64,000 nt of DNA, taken from assembly GCF_020740795.1 (NCBI RefSeq), contig NC_067283.1, forward strand, positions 58,931,966 through 58,995,965, in the 5' to 3' direction. Below are positions 1-10,905 of the stretch, one piece after another. The position numbers and the translations under genes are program-made. The stretch comes from Apus apus (taxonomy: Eukaryota > Chordata > Aves > Apodiformes > Apodidae). The notes beneath the pieces were generated by a model that worked only from the letters and a program-made list of their open reading frames with translations, had not been told where the DNA came from and did not search any database. Every line of letters begins with the position of its first letter. The stretch's first letter is position 1.

Positions 1-347
1 AATATACTTTAACAGTCGGTTAAAACTTGATCAAAAAGCACTGAAAGTGAATGTTGTAGCAGGACTTGAGGTGTCATGGCAGTATTAAAGATAATTATTA
101 AGATAACAAAGGCAGCTTAATTGAAATAATACTGGATCTCATCATGTGAGGCTAAGGAATAAACGTTCTTCATTTAGGCAGTGCTGTTTTGTGAAGCTTT
201 CTGTTTATCCATAATAAGAATATGAAAGCAGCTCATAACCTAGTTTACAAAAAAAAAAAAAAAAAATTAAAAAAAAAATTATGGACTGGGTACTAAGCTG
301 AGCTTACAGGTTCCACAGCATGCATTTTAAATTCTTTTTTTATGTCT

Positions 348-944
348 TGTGTTGGTTTGGTGGGTTTTTTGGTAGTGGAGGAGGGGCCCTATGGGAGGTT
401 ACTGTAAGAAGCTGAAGAGCTTCCCCAGCTGAAGCCAAGGAGCCTTTATAGAGACAATACATGCACCTCTGTGATTAACATAAGAAATAACTGAGAGAAG
501 ACCTGAGCAGAGCAAGCAGTTAGGAAGAGCTGAGCTGGAGAGGCAGAGGGTTGACAGTGGTTGACCAGGAAGAAGGCGAAGAAGGTGCCCAAGCAGAAGT
601 TTCCCTGCAACCTATGGTGAGATGGCAAGCTGTCCCCCTGCATTCATGGAGGAATGTGATGGAACATTCCCTGAGGAATGGAAGGTGCCAGGAGGGGGTA
701 GACTTGGATTTGCCGCTAGTGGACTTGGATTATGCAGCTGTGGAAGACACCGGTGCTAGGAGAGGTAGCTGTTCCCGAAGCAGCCCCTGACTCTGTGGGA
801 AGCCTGCACTGGAGCAGCTTGCTTCTGACCTTGTGGGAAGGACTCATGAAGGAGAGGTTCGTGGAAGACTCTCTCCCATGTAAGGGACCCCATGGGGAAG
901 CAGGGGCTGTTTCTTTGTTGTCATGTTAGACCCAAACCATGACA
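348..944 (+). mobile_element. Solo LTR, family 1, internally deleted
   Basis: The ends form imperfect inverted repeats: TGTGTTGGTTTGG at the start and CCAAACCATGACA at the end. It aligns along its length with the minus-strand element at 16936-17943, sharing several long blocks. About 390 bases present in that copy, near the 3' end, are missing here. Flanks TGTCT and TGCCT may be a 5-bp target duplication with one mismatch. Short open frames inside are not genes. Confidence 0.85.
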
Positions 945-2499
945 TGCCTTCTTAACTCGTGCTCTTTTGTCTAATGTTTCATTGATTAAACATAATGATA
1001 GTAAAATTGAAAGTGAGTGGGCATGACCTGTTTATGTTACAGAGCACCAATTAAAAAAAAAAAAAAGGTAATCAAAGTTGCTGAGCCAAGCAACTGTGAT
1101 TAAGAAAATTCCAGAATTGGTTCCATATGTTATTACTAATTTGGACAGAGTTCCACATGCTCCCTTGTCTTCATGATAGTTGTAGAATACTTGTTAGTAG
1201 ATTTAATAGAAATATAGAAATTAACTAAACTGATGAATTTGCTGTACTAAGCTAACGGAATGTGTTACTTTTAAAACAATGTGCTTTGTGTAACTCAGTC
1301 AATTGTGTGAAGGATCCTGCACGTTGTGATAACATCAAGTCTTCTAAGATCTGTCAAGCCAACACACAGTATTCCATCATATGGTCATGTTGATTCTGGA
1401 CCCACTTGGGCAATCTTCACGCCTTTTACATGTAAATAAATAACAAAACAGTTGGAGATTGGTTGAGACCAGGGGAGACAGTACAGAGAAGACAAAAGAC
1501 TAGAATCAACAATGACCCCACAGGAGACCCTCAAGCATGCATAATTAGAAAGATAATTAGTTCCAGGAAAAAATATTACTATGTAAAAGAATCTTGGGAA
1601 CTCATGGGAATAGAACTGAATGTGCATGTTTTTTGTGTATATTATTTGGGGTATTTTGATAACTTGACCATTTATGATGGAACTATGCCCAGTTTTGCCT
1701 AGTGTTGCCAATAAAGAATGCCTGCTCAATAACAGCTTGTTTTATAGGGTTTTTATCTCGATATCCTTATTCAGCCATTCCTAGCCTCCTACTCTGATGA
1801 GGTGGGTTAGAAAGCAAGAGGGTTTGAAAGCTCCAAATTTTGTTTCGCTCAGCTCTGCTCGTTGCCTTTTCTTCCCACTGACTTTGATGTTCTTTCCATC
1901 CTAGATTTAACCCTTGTCTTCTCAGCCAGATATAAGTGGTTTGAAGTTTTCTAGGCCAAGAATCTACTTCTTTAGGATGAGTAGTGGTACTTAATGTTGC
2001 TGGGAGGGGACATTCTGTGTACAGCAGCTGCAAACCTATGTGTACTGATTCCTCTGCCCTGACAGCAGGGCCAATTAAATGGTTGTAACTGAAGGTGAAG
2101 GTTGGTAATTTTTTAAGCATATTGGGCTACAACAGTCAGTTCCTGCTGTTACACGTATGTTGTTACGTGTATTACCATGTTTAGGACTCCCTGGGCCAGG
2201 AGCAGTATGTAGAGTTTTAGTGCCCAGTGAGGATCAGCACTATGTGTATCTCAAATATTGTCTTTGGGTCTGGAGTATGAAGTATTGCATTACAGGGGAG
2301 GTGAACTTGCTGAGTTCTGTTACTGATTGCTGCGTTTTACATCTTCTAGTGACAGCCCGGCTCACAGAGTGAAAGCTTGCATCAACAGCTCCCACAAGGG
2401 AAGTGTTGGGGTGGAATGCAATTGATGACTTTACTGTTCTCCTAGCAGTGTTTAAAACTATGAACACAGCAGCTCTGCACTTCCTAGCCACTTAACATC
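945..2499. other. Intergenic, possible old LTR end near 1450-1735
   Basis: No host gene seen. Around 1700-1735 a CAATAAAGAATGCCTG stretch with a second CAATAA looks like the poly(A) region of an old LTR, preceded by a purine-rich stretch at about 1465-1560; the limits cannot be set. A poly(A) run lies at about 1053-1066. Confidence 0.35.
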
Positions 2500-3090
2500 A
2501 CCATCTCTTTTCCTGCCTTACAGAAATACCCTTACTTTAAAAAAGAAAAGGTGTAGCCATTTCTCCCACACAGATGGTGCCAGGACTGAATGCACATGCT
2601 GGGCATTCAGTTGCCCACACATTGTTGCTGCCATGCACCTTCCCCAGGAACACTTCAAAAACACCACTAAAACTAGGTCTCCAGGATTGCCTTGCTATCT
2701 AAAGGGTCAATGGTCCATTCCCTCATTATCTTACTCTTATCTAAAATCCAGCTGTAAAACTGACAACATCCAAACATTGCTCCCAAATGGAAAGTGCAAG
2801 CCCTGAAAGTTGTTCCTGGTCCTCACCTTCCCTTGGAACCTCTTCCAAAGCCTCACCGACACTGATGCTCCAGGCTTGCCTTGACACCTAAAGGTTCAGC
2901 AGTCTGTGCCCTCCTTTTCGCATTCTTGCCAAAGCCCAGCTACAAAACTGAAAGCATTCAGCCATTCCTCCCAAGTGCAAGGTGCAAGGCCTGAAAGCTG
3001 TTGCTGGCCCTCACCTTGCCCTGGCACCCCTTTCAAAGTCCCACTATCCTTGGGCCTCAGGCCCTGCTATGCCACCTATAGAATCAACAG
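2500..3090. repeat. Diverged tandem array, period about 188 bp
   Basis: The landmark CTGAAAG recurs at 2803 and 2991 (188 apart), with matching neighbours such as CTCACCTT, CAGGCTTGCCTTG and CCAGCT-ACAAAACTG. A third, more diverged unit lies upstream (about 2621-2808), with part of another at about 2500-2620. The last unit stops near 3090, next to the CR1 tail. Confidence 0.75.
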
Positions 3091-3100
3091 TCACAGCACC

Positions 3101-6100
3101 ATAGAATCACAGAATCACTGTATATTAGGGGTTGGAAGGGACCTCCAGAGATCATTGAGTCCAACTCCCCCTGCCAGAGTAAGACCAAAGAAAAACCTAG
3201 GGCAGATCACTGAGAAAGGCACCCAGACGGGTCTTGAAAGTCTCCAGAGAACGAGAATCCACAGCCTTTCTGGGGTGCCTGTTCCAGTGCTCTGTAACCC
3301 TTACAGCAAACAAGTTCTTCCTCATGTTGGGGTGGAATTTCCTATGCTGAAGTTTGAATCCATTGCCCCTCATCCTATCACAGGGCACAAGTGAAAAGAG
3401 GTTGTCCCTGCCTTCTTGATGCCCAGCCCTCATGTATTTATAGACATTAATTAGATCCCTCTTCAGTCTTCTCTCTAGACTGAGAGGTCTCTTAGCCTTT
3501 CCTCATAAGGCAAGTGTTCCAGTCCCTTAATGATCCTCATAGCCCTCTATTGGACTCTCTCAAATAGATCTCTGTCTCTCTTGAACTGGGGAGCCCAGAA
3601 CTGGACACAATACTCCAAGTGAGGTCTCACCAGGGCAAAGTAGAGGGAGAGGAGAATCTCCCTTGGTCTGCTGGAGACACTCCTCTTAATGCACCCCAAG
3701 ATACTATTGGCCTTCTTGGCCACAAAGGCACATTGTTGTTCCATGGCTACCTTGTTGTCTACCAGGACTCCAAGGTCCTTCTCCACTGAGCTACTCCCTA
3801 GAGGATCACTTCCCAGCCTGTACCGGTGCATTTTGTTATTCCTTCCCAGGTGCAGGACTCTGCATGTGCTCTTGTTGGACCCCATTAGGTTCCTCTTTGC
3901 TCAGCTCTCCAGCCTGTCCAAATCTTGCTGAATGGCTGTACAGCCTTCAGATGAATCAGCCAACCCTCCCAGATTTGTGTCCTCAGCAAACTTGCTGAGA
4001 AGACACTCTGTCCCATCATCAAGGTCATTGATAAAGATGTTGAACAGAACTGGACCCAGCACTGGTCCCTGAGGGACTCCGCTAGTTACAAGTCTCCAGC
4101 TGGATTCTGCACCATTGACCACCACTCTTTGGGCTCTATTGTGTAGCCAGTTCTTAATCCACCTCACTATTCTTTTATCCCACATATTCTGAGCTTGCTC
4201 ACAAGGATGTTATGGGAGACTGTATCAAAAGCCTTGCTAAGGTCAAGGTAGACTACATCCGCTGGTCTCCCTGTGTCTATCCATTCAGTCACAACATCAT
4301 AGAAGGTTATCAGATTAGTCAAGCGTAATTTCTCCTTGGTGAATCCACACTGACTACTCCTGATAACCTTCTTCTCTTCCATGTGCTTAGAGATGACCTC
4401 CAAAATGAAAGCCTCCATCATTTTTCCAGGTATGGAGATGAGGCTGACTGGTCTGTAACTTCCTGCATCTTCCTTCTTGCCCTTTTTGAAGACTGGAGTG
4501 TTATTTGCCTTCCTCCAGTCCTCAGGCACCTCTCCTGTTTGCAGTGATCTTTCAAAAATTATGGAGAGTGGTAGGGCAATAATATCAGCTAGCTCTCTCA
4601 ACACTCTTGGGTGCATCTCATCAGGGCCCATGGCCTTGTGCACATTCAATTTACATAACTGATCTCTGACCCACTCTTCATTGACCAGTGGAGAGTTTTC
4701 CCTCCTCTAGGCTTCCTCTCCTGTGTCCAGGGTCTGAAGCTCATAAGGGCTGGTCTTAGTAAAGACTGAAGCAAATAAGAGATTCAGCAACTCTGCCTTC
4801 TTTGCAAGCTCCCATCTCATTTAGCAGTGGGCTCCCATTTTCCCTGTTCTTCTTTTACTACTGATACATTTGAAGAAGCTCTTTTTGCTCTCCTTTACTT
4901 CCTTTGCCAGTTTAAGTTCTAAGAGGGCTTTGGCCTTTCTTGTTGCCTTCCTGCATACCCTAACAAAGTCCCTATAGTTCTCCCAAGTGACAAGTCCCTT
5001 CTTCCACAAACTGTACATTTCTTTCTTCCATGAGACTTTCTTCAGAAGATCCTTGCTTATCCATGCAGGTAGCTTAAAACCTCTGTCTGGTTTTCTACTC
5101 AAAGGAATGCACCTATCTTTGGCCTGGAGGAAGTGGTATTTTAAAATTGACCAGCTTTCCTGGGCTCCCTTTCTTTCCAGAGTTTTAGCCCATGGGCTTC
5201 TTTACAAGTAGATCTTTGAAGAGTTCAAAGTTAGTCCCACAGAAGTCCAGGGTTGTAATCCTAGTTATTGTCTTCCTTTTTCCTTGTAAAATACTAAACT
5301 CCACCATGTCATGATCACTGTTGACAAGGTTATTCCCAACTTTAATGTCCCCAACCAGACCTTCTTTATTTGTTAATATAAGGTCTAGCAGTGCACCTCT
5401 CCTCATTGGTTCTTCCACTACCTGCATTAGAAAATTATAATCAATGCACTGCAAGAACCTTTTGGACTGAACCTGCTTAGTTGTGTGAGCTTTCCAGCAA
5501 ATATCAGGGTGATTGAAGTCACGAATGAGTACTAGGGAGTGTGATCTAGAGGCTACTCCCGGCTGACTGTAGAAGGCCTCATCAACATCTTCTTCTTGGG
5601 TTGGTGGTATATAGTAGACACCCGCAACTGTTTTGCCTTCAATTGCATGTCCCTTAATTCTTACCCACAAGCTTTCAACCTGTTCTACCTCCCTCCCTGG
5701 ATAGAACTCAACTTGTTGCTTTGTTGGTCTGTCACGAGAGGGTAATGTTGTTCTTTATGTACGAGAGAAACTGGAATGACAACGTTCCAGTCACAGGAGC
5801 TGTCCCATCATGTTTCAGTGATTGTAATTATATCGTAGCCATTCAACCTAACACAGATCTCCAACTCCTCTTGCTTACTCCCCATGCTCAGTGCATTGTT
5901 ATATAAGCATTTCAGAGAGGGAAACTAGCAATTAGTTGTCACTTTTGGCTTGCGACTATTCCCAGCCCCTTCCCTGGTTAGCAACCCATTAGTGAGCCCT
6001 GTATTTTTATTGTTATATTTATCTCCATTTCCCATGTCAAGTGGGATGGCAGACCGAAGACCATCCTTAGGCTCATCTCTAGTGAGCCTGGTTTTATCCC

Positions 6101-6865
6101 CATCTCCCTTTGAGACTCGTTAAAAGCCCTTTCAATGAGCCCTGCCACCTCCTCTGTGAGAATCCTTTTCCCCTTTGGAGACAGATGTATTCCATCTGTC
6201 ATCTGCAGACCAAGTGCTATAAAAACTTCCCCATGAACAAACAACCCAAAGTGGCACTAGCCCCTAAGACACGCATTGATTAGGTGTGTTTTCCATCCTC
6301 TTACAATATTTATTCCTACCATTTGAGGGAGTGATAAAAACACCATCTGTGCACCTGAGCCTTCAACCAGTTGCCCCAATGCCTTGGAGTCCTTTAGACT
6401 TATCTCTGCAATCTCATCATTACCAACCTGGATGACTAGCAAAGGGTAATAACCAGAGGGCTGCACCAGATCAGAGAGTTTCCTCTTAACATCTCTAATC
6501 TGAACCCCACGGAGGCAGTGGAATTCCCTGTGGGATGGGTCTGGTCAACAATAGGCCCTTCTGTTCCCCTCAGAAGAGAGTTGCCCACCACCATTACCTT
6601 CCTTTTCTTCTTAATTGAAACAGTCCTAAGGCATGGGGGTGAGTGACTCACTAGATGAATCTTCCCCTCTATCTTCATTTGCTGGGCCCTGAAGTTCCAA
6701 AGCATCATACCTATTTTTCAAAGGCAACTGGGACGGTGGGGGGGCCATGAGGGTTTTCACTTGCCTCCCCAAGGAGGGACCTCTCTCCATTCCTCCCTGT
6801 CCCATGGGTCCCCTCCTTGTGTCTGATGACAGGAGAGGAGGAGATCCATCCATAGTTTATGCACT
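3101..6865 (-). mobile_element. Nearly complete but degenerate CR1 LINE
   Basis: The 3' end (AGAATCACAGAATCACTG in reverse) is at 3101. On the minus strand, 5978-6708 carries ORF1 remains with SGNH-esterase blocks (VVGNSLLRG, DGIHLSPKGKRIL). 5185-5670 carries the APE-type endonuclease (RDFNHPDICW, SDHDMVEF), and 3901-4649 the reverse transcriptase ([38 protein letters not shown], and FAEDT where active copies have FADD). 3197-3885 carries the C-terminal part. Frame breaks between these blocks make it inactive. Confidence 0.95.
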
Positions 6866-7425
6866 ACATTCCTATTAAAGTTGATGTTTTTTGGACCCTG
6901 GGTGTTATGTCACCTTAGTCCACACTAAGAAACTGAGTCATTCCCTGCCTTCCCACATGTGGGATATGACAGCTATACTCTGTACTTGTGTAATGTTCCA
7001 TGTTGAAGGATCTGGCTACATATCCCCCCAGTTTCTCTATACATATTTATCAATATTAAAAGTAGGCCTAATTTATATAGATCGTTGTGAAGTAAAAAGT
7101 CCACTGAGGTGAAAGAAAATACTAACATTGAAGATGTAGATTTAGTATTTTGAAAATAAAGCTTAAGTACTCATTTCTTCACATTATCTGAATGTACGTA
7201 GTCGCTTTATACCTAACAGCTACTTATTTACTTATTCAAGGATGTTTTTACATGAATGTAAGATGAAGTGGAATAAAAGCTCAAGTGTGTCAATGAATCC
7301 TTGAAATCTGCCACTATTTCCTCATCAGGTATAGCAAAAACGTAGACAAGATTCTACTTTCTCTCATGACATGAGTTTTAGTTGGTATTTCTGCACAAAG
7401 CAATCCTAAGTGTCCAGTCTCATTC
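6866..7425. other. Intergenic, nothing recognised
   Basis: AT-rich, with only short chance open frames and no recognisable repeat. Confidence 0.5.
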
Positions 7426-7600
7426 TCTTTTCTTTTCTTTTCTTTTCTTTTCTTTTCTTTTCTTTGCTTTGCTTTGCTTTGCTTTGCTTTGCTTTGCTTT
7501 GCTTTGCTTTGCTTTGCTTTGCTTTGCTTTGCTTTGCTTTGCTTTGCTTTGCTTTGCTTTTTCCTTTCCTTTTTCCTTCCCTTCCCTTCCCTGCCCTTTC
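7426..7600. repeat. Compound pentanucleotide microsatellite (TCTTT)8(GCTTT)19 with pyrimidine-rich tail
   Basis: 7426-7465 is eight perfect TCTTT units; 7466-7560 is nineteen perfect GCTTT units; 7561-7600 is a TTCC/CCTTC-rich tail. The open frames it creates on both strands are simple-repeat artefacts. Confidence 0.98.
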
Positions 7601-8945
7601 TTGCTGTCGTGCAAAGGTTACTACAAGCTATCACAATATCTAATGTGCTAGTTATTAACTAGTCAAACTCAGTCTTCCATTCCTGCAAAGTATTATTGGT
7701 AATGGCTATAGGTATTAGGAATCCTAGTTAAAAGGGTCTGTTGGTCAGCACTCTTAAAAAGGAGTCACTCCTTAAAATGTAGTCACATTGGTTTGCTTCC
7801 CCCTTCACATATTCATCTAAATTATAACAAAATGCCCAGCTCATTACTTCATAATAGATTTTTTTCTTTTAGGCTCATCCAGAGTATATCCAGACCATAC
7901 ACAGCAGCACAAATTTATTCAGATTCCTTTTTGTGTGGAAACCACCATATGATTTTGAAATTCTTGAAAATATTAACAGCATGTTTCAATATTAGGGGAA
8001 AGATAAAAGGGGAGAAGACAGCCAGCTCTTCCTCTCCCACCTTATGAAATTAGTTGTCAATAATGGCAATGGGAAGATATACCATGTAGTTTAAACTATT
8101 TCTGTACTGCTGTCCATTTCATATCAAAATTAAGCACAGTTCTAATATTAAGCTGAACCATAAACTTATCAGTTTCAAGTAATTTCCAGATTGCCATTTT
8201 GAATGTTGCCTACGTTTTCAATACTTTACGTCTGGGAGGGTAGGGGGGGGAAGGAAACATTTACAACACAAGGTTGTCTACTAAAGATTTGTATAAGAAT
8301 TAGATTTTTTTGCAAAAGTATATTTGTTCTAAAACAAGAAGAAATTATGCAATGTAAAAGTTAGATTAAGTAGTACAGTAAAAGGTCTTGCAGCACTGTA
8401 AGAACAGATTCCTTTCTCTCCAAATTAGGTCAGATTTTATGTCCAGTCTCTTTTTACTGCTTGGAAGTGGTTGAGGCAAAATACTAGCTTTAAAAGTGAC
8501 AAAGCCATTCTGAAGGAAAAGAACTACTGAATTTTAGGGTTTTTATTATAATTGTTATTAGTTAGAAGCTGAAGGCTGTATTTTAAATTAACTTCTTTGT
8601 ACCATTGTGTTTTATTAATGTAATTATCCATGGAACTGTCTGATTGAAGTATTCTATGAATCTATAATTTAATAATGAAATACTGCTTTATCAATAGAGC
8701 AGAGACCTTAAATCTAAGGCCTCGGGAGAAACACATCTGTGCCTTGCAGGATACCATTGAAAAGAAGATGATCACAGATCTGGTGTTGAAATCAAACCAG
8801 CAACTTAGTATGTAAAAGTAAAGTCCAACAGTAAGCAAATAGGTGTTTGATGGAAGCTGCAGATTCCACCAAACCTTATTTCAGTGTTGACTGGGGTAGG
8901 GTACAGTAGTACAGGACAGGATAGGATAGGACAGGATAGGAGAGG
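7601..8945. other. Intergenic, G-run at 8236-8250 and short GGATA-type repeat at 8905-8945
   Basis: No gene seen. 8236-8250 holds four close G-runs on the plus strand (possible G-quadruplex). About 8910-8945 is an imperfect tandem of AGGATAGGACAGG-type units directly before the LTR. Confidence 0.5.
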
Positions 8946-9469
8946 AGTCCGGGTTTAAGGCAGGATGAAGTAAATTTTCTTTTTATTGATTTTTTTTTTC
9001 TTCAGTCAGCTCTTTTTTAACTAGCAGCAAGCTTTCCAGCTAGTAGAAACTGATAACACTGGAATGTTCATGTTACTGCTGAGACTCCAAGGTCACTTTG
9101 CTCTACTTGTTGAAGCTGCACTTCAGATTCTACCAGGAGCACAATAGTAGTAACTGCAAGCCTCCCAGTGGGAGGAGTCGACTAGTCAGACAGTAAAATT
9201 AACTGAAGTATTCCCTTCCATATATCTACGTAAGCTCAGTATAAGGTTAGGGATCACAGAAGTCAACTTCCTTCCTGCTTCTTCATCCCTTCTCTTCCGC
9301 TCATGGGCAACGTATGGGGAGGACTCCATCTATCCATCACTGTTGAATCTTAGGCTTGTACATTCCTGACCCTCATAACTCTACCCTTATGCTTGCTTGC
9401 TCTGCCACTCTCTCCAGCAGTGCTCCAGGATATTTTGGAACTGCTAACAGCTCAGGAGAGTGCCTGTAG
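8946..9469 (+). mobile_element. LTR family 2, copy A, 3'-truncated
   Basis: It aligns with copies at 9803, 25934 (minus) and 27739: degenerate start, T-rich tract, AACTAGCAGCAAGCTTTCCAG, CTCCAAGGTCAC, CCATATATCTACGTAAGCTC and CTCCAGCAG blocks. It stops after GGAGAGTGCCTGTAG, about 170 bases short of the full end, where another LTR piece begins. Confidence 0.8.
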
Positions 9470-9800
9470 TGACCCAATGCCATTACAGAGGCTACTGGCT
9501 GTCAAGGATGGTTTTGCGATTTCCCTCTCCAAATTTGGAGGGGTTTTTAAATTAAAGTGAGTGTACATGTGGCGCTCGCCTCTCACAGAAGCTGTGGGAC
9601 CATATTTTAGAGTGCTTACAAGTTCATTCTAGTACAAGTTAGGTAAAACTGTAAAATTAAAAAAACATTACTCCTTGGGATACAACACATTCGTAATTCT
9701 TCTGAAATTAAAGCGGAAAAGGTTTTGCTTAGTAAGCATGTTATCAACAAACTAATAAACAGCAGTTAAACTCCATTCACACTTAGACATTCAATAGAGT
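9470..9800 (-). mobile_element. LTR family 3, partial copy
   Basis: It matches the family 3 element at 14604-15709 from its plus-strand start: GGCTAC-GGCTGTCA, TTTTGCGA, CCCTCTC, GGAGGGGTT, then GCCTCTCAC and ACAAACTAATA. It is cut off before copy B of family 2. Only the U5/R side is left. Confidence 0.7.
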
Positions 9801-9802
9801 TA

Positions 9803-10503
9803 TATCCTGGTTTGAGCCAGGATTAAGCCAGTTTTCCTTTTACTAATTTTTTTTTTTTTCCTTCAGTAAGCTTTCTTTTAACTAGTAGCAAAGTGTTCCA
9901 GCTTGGAATGATAACAAAAGCTGGGATGTTTTTGTAATTGCTGGGACTTCAAGGTCACATCTTTGCCCTGCTGGCTCAGGCACCACCGGGAGATCTATGA
10001 TCCCCCCCTAGGAGGCTGAATTAAACAGCAAAATTAACTAGAGATATTCCATTCCATATATCTACATAAGCTCAGAGGAAGGTCAGAGATCACAGAAAAC
10101 AACCTCCTTCCTGCTTTTTTCCCCTTCTCTTCCATCCATTGCCAGCATCTGTGGAGGACTCCGTCCATCCAGCACCGTCGACCCCCAGGCTCAAGCTCTC
10201 CTGACCCTCATCGCTCTGTGCTTTCTCCAGCAGCAGTCTGGGATTTCTTGGGACTGTTCATAGCTAAGGAGACTGCTGTGGGAGTTGCTGGGGGTGAGAG
10301 GAGGCAATAGAGGTTTAGCACATTTCCTGAACACATTTGTATATAACTGTATATATTTTCTTTGTTCATTAGTGTTTGATTAAAGCTGTGTATTTTAGTT
10401 TTCAATTCTGTAAAGTCTCTCTCTCATGCTCTCTCTTCCCTGCCTGGGTGGGAGAGGAAGGGGATCAAAAGCGTTGTTGTCGATCCTGAGTCAAACTGTG
10501 ACA
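9803..10503 (+). mobile_element. LTR family 2, copy B, full-length solo LTR
   Basis: It starts TATCCTGGTTTGAGCCAGG (TG mutated to TA), ends TGAGTCAAACTGTGACA, and has a candidate ATTAAA poly(A) signal near 10380. No matching target duplication was found, perhaps because it landed in older LTR debris. Confidence 0.85.
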
Positions 10504-10694
10504 ATTTAAGGAGAAAGAAGCAGAGAAGTGAAGCTCGTTGTGATTTATACCAAATCAAGGCCAGAGCAACAGAAATAGCTTTGGAATGCTTGGAACCTAT
10601 GGTGCTGTTTATTTCATATTTAAATGCTTTAATTTCCAGTGTTCTCTATCAAGACCATGATTTCTTGTCACTACTCTGGAATAAACTGGAACAA

Positions 10695-10905
10695 AGGAAG
10701 TTAGATCTGAACACGAAGGAAAACTTCTCTACCGTGAGGGTGACAGAGCACTGGAACAGACTGCCAGGAAGGTTGTGGAATCCCCTTCTCCAGAGATATT
10801 CAAGAGCCACCTGGATGCAGTCCTGAGTAATGCTTTAGTAGGGGGGATTGGACTAGATGGTCTCTAGAAGTCCCTTCCAACTCTGATGATTCTGTGATTG
10901 ATTTA
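10695..10905 (+). mobile_element. CR1 3' fragment
   Basis: Blocks typical of the CR1 end: GTGAGGGTGACAGAGCACTG, GGACTAGATGGTCTCTAGA and TCCCTTCCAACTCTGATGAT, then a short octamer tail. Confidence 0.92.

Noticed and set aside
3197..6853. Many open frames with reverse transcriptase and endonuclease motifs as possible host genes
   Set aside because: They are blocks of one broken CR1 element and are annotated as such.
7314..7662. Several long open frames (KQSKA- and CFALL-type proteins)
   Set aside because: They are translations of the pentanucleotide microsatellite, open on both strands for compositional reasons.
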